The notes under the pieces: model-generated
Database searches by the model: none
Seen by the model: only the letters and a program-made list of their open reading frames with translations
Told to the model about the DNA's origin: nothing
Program-made: the position numbers and the translations under genes
Shown here: positions 7,395-13,787 of the stretch, piece by piece
Layout: each line of letters opens with the position of its first letter
How positions within the stretch are numbered: position 1 is the stretch's first letter
From: Oscillospiraceae bacterium
GTDB lineage: Bacteria > Bacillota_A > Clostridia > Oscillospirales > Oscillospiraceae
DNA length: 14,604 nucleotides
Direction of reading: 5' to 3'
Assembly: GCA_017381835.1 (NCBI GenBank)
Contig: JAFOBK010000180.1
Coordinates: 1-14,604 of the forward strand

Positions 7395-7423
7395 TTGACA
7401 CCCTGGAAAAAATAAAGTATTCT
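7395..7423 (+). promoter_or_regulatory. Promoter of the tetR-type gene
   Basis: Consensus -35 TTGACA (7395-7400), 17-base spacer, -10 TATTCT (7418-7423). The predicted start is about 40 bases before the ATG at 7469. Confidence 0.75.
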
Positions 7424-7468
7424 TTGTTTAATTGTTATTTTCCAAAAATTGGATTTAGGAGGTACAGA

Positions 7469-8041
7469 ATGGTAAAACGCGACAAAAACATACGAGAATC
7501 CTTGATTCTTGCAGGTATCGATGAGATCAATGCCCATGGCGCAAGCGGTTTTTCCTTCCGCCGTGTAGCAGAACTTTGTCATGTGTCCTGTGCTGCACCT
7601 TATAAGCACTTCGCCGATAAAAAGCAGTTCATTTCCGCTATCATTGATTACGTCAATCAGCAGTGGGCAGAAACCCAGGAGGAAGTACTCCGGCAGTGCG
7701 GCGATGATCTGCGCAAGCAGATGGTAGAAGTTGCAGTAAACTACGTAAAATTCCTCATGGAAAAACCTTATTACCGTCAGATTCTGATGCTGAAGAATGC
7801 GGATTTTGACAATCTGTATCATCGCAAGCCCGGCGAAGTGAACAGCCGAACCGAACAGATCATGCATAATATCCAGAAGGCCTATAATTTGTCTGAGGAA
7901 GTTTGGAGACGCAAAGCTCTGACAGTACGCTCCATTCTGTTCGGCTCTGTCTTTATGTTTGACAGCGGCGAGTTCAAGTACTCCGAGGAGACTCTGGAGG
8001 ATATTCGCTATATCATCAACCGAGAATTCGAAGTTTCCTGA
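7469..8041 (+). CDS. TetR/AcrR-family transcriptional regulator
   Basis: A 190-aa regulator of typical length. The N-terminal helix-turn-helix covers about residues 10-55: IRESLILAGIDEINAHGASGFSFRRVAELCHVS, then the recognition-helix segment AAPYKHFADKKQFISAI, which resembles TetR members with a VSxAAPYRHFADK signature. The C-terminal ligand-binding and dimerisation part (56-190) is helical and of unknown specificity. The AGGAGG (7457-7462) six bases before 7469 decides the start; an open frame reaches back to 7379 but without a ribosome binding site, and it crosses the promoter. It follows the NSS transporter on the same strand and faces the large surface-protein gene tail to tail. Possible targets are itself, the NSS gene, or the surface-protein gene, whose promoter has a tet-operator-like palindrome. 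None is proven. Confidence 0.92.
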   Translation: MVKRDKNIRESLILAGIDEINAHGASGFSFRRVAELCHVSCAAPYKHFADKKQFISAIIDYVNQQWAETQEEVLRQCGDDLRKQMVEVAVNYVKFLMEKPYYRQILMLKNADFDNLYHRKPGEVNSRTEQIMHNIQKAYNLSEEVWRRKALTVRSILFGSVFMFDSGEFKYSEETLEDIRYIINREFEVS

Positions 8042-8046
8042 ATTTC

Positions 8047-8089
8047 AAAAAGCACTCTCTCCAGTCACGGCTGGTTGAGAGTGCTTTTT
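8047..8089 (+). terminator. Terminator of the tetR-type gene, possibly bidirectional
   Basis: Thirteen-base perfect stem (8047-8059 with 8077-8089, AAAAAGCACTCTC/GAGAGTGCTTTTT) with an inner CCAG/CTGG. The T run is on the right and the A run on the left, so it could also stop transcripts from the minus strand. Confidence 0.9.
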
Positions 8090-8129
8090 ATTACTTATAT
8101 GAATCTCGGTGTCAAAACCCGAACAACAA

Positions 8130-8178
8130 AATACTCCTGCCCCGTAGCCCAATATCCGGCCAACAGATCAGGAGTATT
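8130..8178 (-). repeat. 10-base inverted repeat with a 29-base loop
   Basis: AATACTCCTG (8130-8139) and CAGGAGTATT (8169-8178) are perfectly complementary. On the minus strand the hairpin is followed by TTGTTGTTCGGGTTTT, so it may end a transcript coming from the surface-protein gene or be the 3' end of a small RNA. The stretch from 8090 to 8426 contains no supportable gene; it holds this structure, the 36-base repeat and a terminator-like hairpin. Confidence 0.5.
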
Positions 8179-8246
8179 CCTTGGCACAACGGACAGGACC
8201 AAACCTATCCATCAGTTCTTTCTTATCGCACCTATTGAATCCAGTC

Positions 8247-8282
8247 TCAGAAATTGGCCACTTGGGTGGATTTCAGCTGCAG
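8247..8282. repeat. 36-bp perfect direct repeat, copy 1
   Basis: Identical over 36 bases to 13631-13666, same orientation. It starts TCAGAAATTGGCCACTTGGG and ends TTTCAGCTGCAG. It lies 145 bases downstream of the stop of the large surface-protein gene. Flanking bases differ from those of copy 2. The AATTGGCCACTTG core is reminiscent of terminal motifs of some insertion sequences (IS21-like), but no transposase is present. Confidence 0.9.
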
Positions 8283-8295
8283 TATACCCGAAGAA

Positions 8296-8321
8296 GCACT
8301 GGAGGGTAAACCCTCCAGTGC
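8296..8321 (-). terminator. Terminator-like hairpin after the large surface-protein gene
   Basis: Eleven-base perfect stem (8296-8306 with 8311-8321, GCACTGGAGGG/CCCTCCAGTGC), four-base loop. On the minus strand only a short T-poor tail (TTCTTCGGG) follows, so termination may be inefficient. It is 106 bases after the stop. Confidence 0.6.
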
Positions 8322-8426
8322 CAAGCTGCTTTAACGGAGTAACAGGCGGCTGTTCTACGGGGTCAGGAAGTTTGGGCAAGGTGCTTTGGAGATGGTGTTT
8401 ACGAGTTTTCTACCTGCCCAGAGGAA

Positions 8427-11400
8427 TTATTCGGCGGTTTCTACGAACAGCGCAGCGGTGCTGGAATTGCGGTTTGCCACAATCTTACTACTGGAGTAAC
8501 GCAGATAGTAGGAACCGACCTTCACGCGGTTGTTGCTGATAGAAACATTGCTGGAAGAAGAAGTGCTGATGGTCAGGGTGGGGGTACCCAGCCAGCTGTT
8601 CCACCAGTTGCCGGATGTTTCAACATGGAGATAGCGGGTGGTGCCGTTGTCCTCATAGGACAGCGTACTGTTACTGTACTCCCAAAGCAGATCCTCAGTA
8701 ACTTCAGAAGTGATTTTGTTATTAGAAACGGTAACCCGAACAGCGGAGAGTGTGTTATTTTTGTGTGACAGGGCGTAATACTTGTTTCCGGAAACGAGGG
8801 TGATGACGTAGGATTCACCCTGAGCGAAGGATGTGACCTTATTGTAGGACAGATTCACTACCAGTTTCTCAGAGTAAGTATGGCCGCAGGTACGACAAGT
8901 GTAAATCAGATATCCATCTGCCTCTTCGGTGTTGTAACTGTGACCCAAGGCAACAGTTTTGTCGGCCGTATGGGATTCACCACAGACGGTACAGGTGTAG
9001 GTGGTGTAACCGCCTTCTGTGCAGGTAGGTGTAGTGACAACCTTATTGTAGGTGTGTCCCACAGCCGCAGTTTCGTCGGCTATATGGGATTCGCCGCAGA
9101 CGGTACAAGTGTAGGTGGTGTAACCGTCCTTAGTACAGGTGGGTGCAGTGACATGAGAAGTATAATTGTGGCCTAGAGCAGCCTCAGCGTTGGCAGTATG
9201 GGATTCACCACAGGCGGTGCAGGTATAGGTGGTGTAACCGTCCTTAGTGCAGGTGGGTGCGGTAACGACGGTCTGATAGCTGTGGCCAGTAGCGGGATTC
9301 ATAACGGTAACAACATCACCGCAAGTGCAGGTAGAAACGGTAACACCATCCTCAGTGCAAGTGGGTGCGATAACGGTGGTCTCATAGGAGTGACCCGTTG
9401 CGGGAATGGTCTGAGACTGAGTATCCCCACAGATACCGCAGGTGCTGACCACGGAGCCGTCTGCAACGCAGGTAGGACTGATGGCAACGGTTTTGTAGTC
9501 GTGGCCGAAGGCAGGGATTGTTTCGGTATAGCTGTAGCCGCAGTCGGTACAGGTATGGGAAACAAAACCATCCTCGGTACAAGTAGCTTCCTGTGTTTCA
9601 GTTTCAAAGCTGTGGCTCAGCGCATCTACATAGGAATCTACATAAGAATCACCGCAGACTGTACATGTATGGGTAGTGTAGCCCATTTCACTGTAGGTAG
9701 GTTCGGTAACGACGGCGTTGTAATTGTGGCCCAATGCAGCAACCGGATTATCAGTATAGCTGTAGCCGCAGACAGCGCAGCTATAGGTAGTGTAGCCGTC
9801 CTCGGTGCAAGTGGGATCTACGATGATAGTTTCCAAAGTGTGGTTGCCGGTAGCGGGAATCTCTTCAATATAAGTATCGTTGCAGGTAGAGCAGCTGTAG
9901 ATAATGCTGCCATTGGTACCGCAGGTAGCGTCGTTGACAACACGCTCGTAGTTGTGTCCAAACGCAGTCAAAATCTCCACGGTAGTTTCGCCACAACCGG
10001 TACACTTGGTGGTAACGGAACCATCTTCTGTGCAGGTGGGATCTACGGTGACAGTTTCCAGAGTGTGGTTGCCGGTAGCGGGAATCTCCTCTGTGTAAGT
10101 ATCGTTACAGACAGAGCAGTTATAGACAATACTGCCATTGGTGCTGCAGGTAGCGTCTTTGACAACACTCTCGTAGTTGTGCCCCAACGCGGCCAGAATT
10201 TCCACGGTAGTTTCACCGCAGATGGTGCACTTGGTGGTAACAGAACCATCTTCTGTGCAGGTGGGATCTACGGTGACAGTCTCGAAGCTATGGCCTGCAA
10301 CGGTGACGGTGACTGTACCCAGTTTCACACCCTCGTAGGTTACGGTACCGATATAGGTGCCCGCCATAGTGCCATCAAAGGCAGTATCCCATTCGACCAT
10401 TTCACCGGTGACGGCTATGGTATCAGAGATTACATAGCCATCCTCGGTGGTTTGGATACTGAGATTGCTCAGAACAGACGCTTCGGTTGCGTTGTCAGCA
10501 GTATTGATACTCTGCATGGTATCACCGACAAGTCGTACATAGATGTCGCTCGTCTTGAACAGACGTACGTTACGAGCTGTACTGGAAACTGCAAAACGAC
10601 TGACGGCTTCGCTGTCCCAAACATAACCATAGTTCAGATACCAGTTGAGGTTGTCATAATCGTAGAGTTGGTAGAAACCGCCGGAAGCGGAGCCGATATG
10701 CCAGTAACCCTTATTGTCGGTTCCGTAGTACATGTTTCCACCGGAATGATAGATGGACTTGCTGCCATCCTGGGTTAGCAGGTAACTGCCGTTTTCTGCG
10801 CTGCTGTTGTCCTTAAAATAGAACTCACAGGCAGAGGGATTGGACACAGTGGCAGTATTGCCACTGATAGTTGCAGCAACTCTGCCTACGGTGTTGCCGG
10901 ACAGACTCAGGGCATAGTTGTTGTTGCTGCCGACAATGATATACTTGCTGCTCTGGCCAACATCTACGCCGTCGGTATCCAGAGTGTAGGTGCCTTCGGA
11001 GCTCACGGAGATCCATCCGTTGGGAATAGTAGGCTCGGTAGCGGTATTTTCCACCCGCTTGTAGAAGCAGAATCGTGAGGTATAGGAGTCGCCGGAGGTA
11101 CCATAGATCAGGGTGGCAGAGGTGTTGTACTGCCAGTAGTAGTTGTTGCTGTCATAGATTGCGAAGGACCAGTTGTCAGCATCGGAAGGATTGTTGGATG
11201 CGGCAGCAATGGTCAGCGCCTCACCGGAGGTGGTAAAGGCCAGCTCACATCTGTTAGTGGTGCTGCTATAGGTTACATTGATATTCTGAGCGCCGTTTCC
11301 GATCAGCCAGCCGTTGCCACTCTTTGTTAATGTCCACAGATACGGATCATGGTTGCCGGTGATGGTTGTATTGTTGCCGATGCCATCGGATACGACTACA

Positions 11401-12989
11401 TCGGGGCCCATACGCTTGGAGCTACCGCTGCCGTAGGTTGCAATCTCAGGAATTACAATAGCATCGGCAGTAGTCTGGCTGGAGCAGTCAAAAACAATCA
11501 GATACTGCTCGCCGGAGACCAGCTGGTTGAGGGAATCCACTCGTTCATAGTAAACAGAAGCGGAGGGAGTTGCGGAAACTTCCTTTACCAGTGCATAAGT
11601 ACCGCCCTTGGCGGTGACGAAAGAAAGGGAAGAACCAGCGAAGTCAGCATCGATTTTGGTAAGAGTACTGCCTTCCACCAAGTAAACACTGGCGTTGCTG
11701 GCAGAGTAGGTGCTGGGTACCGGCAGAGTGACCTTGACGGTACCGGATGCGGCAAAATCTAAAGTATATGCCTGATAGGCGCTGCACTTTGCAGAGTTTT
11801 CCAAAACAGAGATATTTTCTTCTCTGACTACTGTCAGGTCGGAATTGTCATCAAAGGTATCTTCCACTTTCAAGCCGGACACGGTGATGCCGGTGGCGGA
11901 ATCTTCCAGGGTGATGCGCTCTGCAGGAGCATTCAGGATGACAGTCTGAGATGAAGAATATACCGTCGTATTTGCGGATACGCTGACAGAGCTGATATAG
12001 TCACCCTTTTTCTCACCTGCGGTCTTCAGGTTATACAGGCCGTCCTCACTGAATCGGTTGATTACCATCCGATCATCGTAGATTTGGAAAGTAGTCATAG
12101 TCAGGAAATCAGTACCGGAGCTAGTGGAATAGCCACTTTCGTTATAATAGCCGGTGTAGCCTGCATTCATATAAGTGAAATTCAGAGTGTAGGTGTCATA
12201 GCTGGACTGGCTGCCGTTTTTGGCAATATTGATTTTGTCACCAGCAGTTAGGAAAATTGCTTCGCCACCCAGATACTCATCATAGCCGTAGGCATGGTTG
12301 TGGCCGTGCATAAATACGATGTTCAGACCCTCGGCGCCATAATGATTCATTACATCAAAGTAGTAACGGCCGTATTTTCCGTCGCCCTGTCGGTTGGTAC
12401 GAGGGCCAAAATGCAGGGGAACATGGGAGGTAACAAAGATGGGGGCGGTATAACCTTCCGCCAGTTTCTCCGACAGGAAAGCATCCAACTTTGCGGATAA
12501 GGTTTTTGCCTGGGATTCAGAGCCGCCGTAGTTAGGATAGTCGTCCTCGTTCATAACAAAAACGCTGTAACCATCAAATGTATGGCCGCCGGTAGCATCA
12601 ATCCGGGAATCGGGATAGTCGTGGTTACCTTGAACCAAAATAGTGTTATCGTAATTCAGATTGCTGAAGACGTTGGTCATAGTGCTCATCAGAGACTGGA
12701 TGCCAGCAGAGGTCTCGCTAGAACTATCGTGGGTTTCACAATCGTAATCGCCTACGAACAAGAATCCATCCACCGCAGTAATACCTGTTGCGGTGATCTT
12801 TTTCAGAATATTGGAAATATTTGTAGAACTGTTTGTATGGTCACCTGCCTGCTGATAGTCGCCGCCGGCAATCAGCACAATAGGATGGCTTGATTCCGCT
12901 GCCAGTGTATTTACAGGCAGGAAAGTAATGAGCAGTACAAACACAAGCAGCGCAGATAGGATTCTTTTGATTTGATTCTCGATGTTCAT
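8427..12989 (-). CDS. Secreted metallophosphoesterase with about 13 tandem CxxC (zinc-ribbon-like) repeats
   Basis: A 1520-aa exported protein. The start at 12989 is chosen because GGAGA lies eight bases upstream and a signal peptide follows at once (basic NQIKR, hydrophobic 10-25, cleavage near TLAA at 30-31); an in-frame ATG at 13085 lacks a ribosome site. Residues 34-330 form a calcineurin-like phosphoesterase: GGDYQ (42-46), FVGDYD (78-83), QGNHDYPD (120-127), SHVPLH (188-193) and HGHNHAYGY (228-236). Two beta-rich modules follow (about 481-645 and 655-812), then an Ig-like segment (815-897). Repeats fill 899-1376: GH-x-Y, PTCT-x-DG, CxxCG. A last beta module (1383-1516) contains GNWWNSW (1460-1466). 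There is no LPxTG, transmembrane tail, SLH or dockerin, so attachment is unexplained. The substrate is unknown; nucleotides or wall phosphates are possible. Monocistronic, convergent with the tetR-type gene. Confidence 0.88.
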   Translation of the reverse strand: MNIENQIKRILSALLVFVLLITFLPVNTLAAESSHPIVLIAGGDYQQAGDHTNSSTNISNILKKITATGITAVDGFLFVGDYDCETHDSSSETSAGIQSLMSTMTNVFSNLNYDNTILVQGNHDYPDSRIDATGGHTFDGYSVFVMNEDDYPNYGGSESQAKTLSAKLDAFLSEKLAEGYTAPIFVTSHVPLHFGPRTNRQGDGKYGRYYFDVMNHYGAEGLNIVFMHGHNHAYGYDEYLGGEAIFLTAGDKINIAKNGSQSSYDTYTLNFTYMNAGYTGYYNESGYSTSSGTDFLTMTTFQIYDDRMVINRFSEDGLYNLKTAGEKKGDYISSVSVSANTTVYSSSQTVILNAPAERITLEDSATGITVSGLKVEDTFDDNSDLTVVREENISVLENSAKCSAYQAYTLDFAASGTVKVTLPVPSTYSASNASVYLVEGSTLTKIDADFAGSSLSFVTAKGGTYALVKEVSATPSASVYYERVDSLNQLVSGEQYLIVFDCSSQTTADAIVIPEIATYGSGSSKRMGPDVVVSDGIGNNTTITGNHDPYLWTLTKSGNGWLIGNGAQNINVTYSSTTNRCELAFTTSGEALTIAAASNNPSDADNWSFAIYDSNNYYWQYNTSATLIYGTSGDSYTSRFCFYKRVENTATEPTIPNGWISVSSEGTYTLDTDGVDVGQSSKYIIVGSNNNYALSLSGNTVGRVAATISGNTATVSNPSACEFYFKDNSSAENGSYLLTQDGSKSIYHSGGNMYYGTDNKGYWHIGSASGGFYQLYDYDNLNWYLNYGYVWDSEAVSRFAVSSTARNVRLFKTSDIYVRLVGDTMQSINTADNATEASVLSNLSIQTTEDGYVISDTIAVTGEMVEWDTAFDGTMAGTYIGTVTYEGVKLGTVTVTVAGHSFETVTVDPTCTEDGSVTTKCTICGETTVEILAALGHNYESVVKDATCSTNGSIVYNCSVCNDTYTEEIPATGNHTLETVTVDPTCTEDGSVTTKCTGCGETTVEILTAFGHNYERVVNDATCGTNGSIIYSCSTCNDTYIEEIPATGNHTLETIIVDPTCTEDGYTTYSCAVCGYSYTDNPVAALGHNYNAVVTEPTYSEMGYTTHTCTVCGDSYVDSYVDALSHSFETETQEATCTEDGFVSHTCTDCGYSYTETIPAFGHDYKTVAISPTCVADGSVVSTCGICGDTQSQTIPATGHSYETTVIAPTCTEDGVTVSTCTCGDVVTVMNPATGHSYQTVVTAPTCTKDGYTTYTCTACGESHTANAEAALGHNYTSHVTAPTCTKDGYTTYTCTVCGESHIADETAAVGHTYNKVVTTPTCTEGGYTTYTCTVCGESHTADKTVALGHSYNTEEADGYLIYTCRTCGHTYSEKLVVNLSYNKVTSFAQGESYVITLVSGNKYYALSHKNNTLSAVRVTVSNNKITSEVTEDLLWEYSNSTLSYEDNGTTRYLHVETSGNWWNSWLGTPTLTISTSSSSNVSISNNRVKVGSYYLRYSSSKIVANRNSSTAALFVETAE
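8862..10295 (-). repeat. Tandem coding repeats, about 13 units of 108-117 bases
   Basis: Each unit encodes about 37 residues, GH(S/N)Yx3Vx2(P/A)TCTxDGx5CxxCGx8-10A(L/T). The unit beginning at residue 1087 has Tyr for the first Cys (PTYSEMG), the unit at 1199 has CxC instead of CxxC, and the last (1349-1376) is shortened. One His and three Cys per unit could bind a zinc ion. Two adjacent double units, 10074-10295 and 9849-10073, are visibly alike at the DNA level, pointing to a fairly recent duplication of a two-repeat block. Three units at residues 1235-1348 are also near-identical. Confidence 0.85.
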
Positions 12990-13164
12990 TTCTTGAATCT
13001 CCTTTAATTTATTTTTGTGGGATACTGCAATTGCTTTTGGATTGTTGATCAGAATACAGCAATGCCGCTGCCGTGTCACCTCCATTTTATGGATAAGTAT
13101 TGGACTTTTTGCTGATGCTTAGTAGAGAAGGTTCGCACAGCTAACTAACAAGATAAGAGTAAAA

Positions 13165-13179
13165 GTTATCACTGATAAC
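13165..13179. promoter_or_regulatory. tet-operator-like palindrome in the surface-protein promoter
   Basis: GTTATCACTGATAAC is a 15-base inverted repeat with six-base arms. Read on the minus strand, its core TATCAGTGATA equals the core of the classical tetO2 operator. It lies just downstream of the -10, over about +4 to +18 of the predicted transcript, a typical repressor position. It is a candidate site for a TetR-family repressor, perhaps the product of the 7469-8041 gene. Confidence 0.5.
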
Positions 13180-13189
13180 CTCAATGTGA

Positions 13190-13217
13190 ATTATAGCATC
13201 ACTCGTTAAAAAGTCAA
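13190..13217 (-). promoter_or_regulatory. Promoter of the large surface-protein gene
   Basis: Minus strand: -35 TTGACT (13212-13217), 16-base spacer, consensus -10 TATAAT (13190-13195). The predicted 5' untranslated region is long, about 190 bases (12990-13183), and contains no recognised riboswitch. Confidence 0.75.
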
Positions 13218-13630
13218 TATTAAAATCTGAATACACTAAACAAATGATGTAATAACTATTGTGCTCTTTGCAAAAAACGATGGGAGCTTTAACGAAAAAA
13301 GTGCTACCGTAAATGTATACGAAAAGCCATTCCGTAGAATACGAGGAGCACAGACTTTTTCAATGCCTACGCGTCCCAGGTACCGTTTGACGCCGAATTC
13401 AAAGGAATAAACAAAGCAAACCATAAATTCGTCGAGTTGCCTGTCAAAATCGTAATTTTCAAAGAAAAACGCCACTGATTTGTTGGGCAAAATTGGCCCA
13501 ACAAATCAAAATTGTTTGTCACTGCAACTAAAAATTTTTATTGCTTAGATTTCTTCAAATAGACCCAACTATTAACCATTTGTTGCCCTGACCAACCAAA
13601 ACAAAAAGCCGAAAACTTGTTGCAGCGCAA
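13218..13630. other. AT-rich intergenic stretch without a supported gene
   Basis: The sequence is visibly richer in A and T than the coding regions. Short open frames exist on both strands (13236-13490 minus, 84 codons; about 55 codons on plus ending near 13410), but neither has a ribosome binding site or a recognisable product. The only clear structure is the hairpin at 13477-13507. It may be decayed DNA between two surface-protein genes. Confidence 0.6.
13477..13507. repeat. Strong hairpin, 12-base perfect stem
   Basis: GATTTGTTGGGC (13477-13488) pairs with GCCCAACAAATC (13496-13507) around a seven-base loop. No clear T run follows on either strand (AAAATTGTTTG on plus), so it may be an RNA structure, a weak terminator or a protein site rather than a classical terminator. 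Confidence 0.6.
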
Positions 13631-13687
13631 TCAGAAATTGGCCACTTGGGTGGATTTCAGCTGCAGCTGGAGCTTGTCTGCAACAAG
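13616..13687. repeat. 10-base inverted repeat framing copy 2 of the 36-bp repeat
   Basis: CTTGTTGCAG (13616-13625) and CTGCAACAAG (13678-13687) are perfect complements, placed 5 and 11 bases outside the 36-bp repeat. Copy 1 at 8247 lacks such a frame. It may be a stem presenting the repeat in RNA, or the vestige of a mobile element's ends. Confidence 0.5.
13631..13666. repeat. 36-bp perfect direct repeat, copy 2
   Basis: Identical to 8247-8282 in sequence and orientation. It lies 122 bases downstream of the stop of the second surface-protein gene and beyond its terminator. The two copies bracket a 5384-base period containing the whole large gene and its promoter. Confidence 0.9.
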
Positions 13688-13728
13688 AACACAGACAGAG
13701 ACGCGGAATTATTCGAAGTGAATTCATC

Positions 13729-13764
13729 AAAAAACAAGACCGCGGTTAGGCGGTCTTGTTTTTT
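13729..13764 (-). terminator. Intrinsic terminator of the second surface-protein gene
   Basis: Fifteen-base perfect stem (13729-13743 with 13750-13764, AAAAAACAAGACCGC/GCGGTCTTGTTTTTT), six-base loop, T runs in both directions. It starts 24 bases after the stop codon. Confidence 0.92.
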
Positions 13765-13787
13765 ATGCTGGTAGTAGGATCTTATCA

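Noticed and set aside
8075..8539. Plus-strand open frame of 154 codons after the tetR-type gene
   Set aside because: It starts inside a terminator, crosses the 36-bp repeat and hairpins, and overlaps the 3' end of the surface-protein gene.
8862..10295. Regularly spaced repeats as a CRISPR array
   Set aside because: Units are 108-117 bases, in frame, degenerate at third codon positions and encode a continuous protein.
9198..10778. Long plus-strand open frame (526 codons) opposite the Cys-repeat region
   Set aside because: It is the antisense shadow of a repetitive coding region; repetition of a stop-free unit keeps the frame open. No ribosome binding site and no protein-like composition beyond the echo of the repeats.
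12990..13183. Riboswitch in the long leader of the large surface-protein gene
   Set aside because: No recognised aptamer motif and no terminator/antiterminator pair could be seen.
13236..13490. Minus-strand 84-codon open frame
   Set aside because: No ribosome binding site, its start lies in the stem of a hairpin, and the translation matches nothing I recognise. Left as unexplained intergenic DNA.
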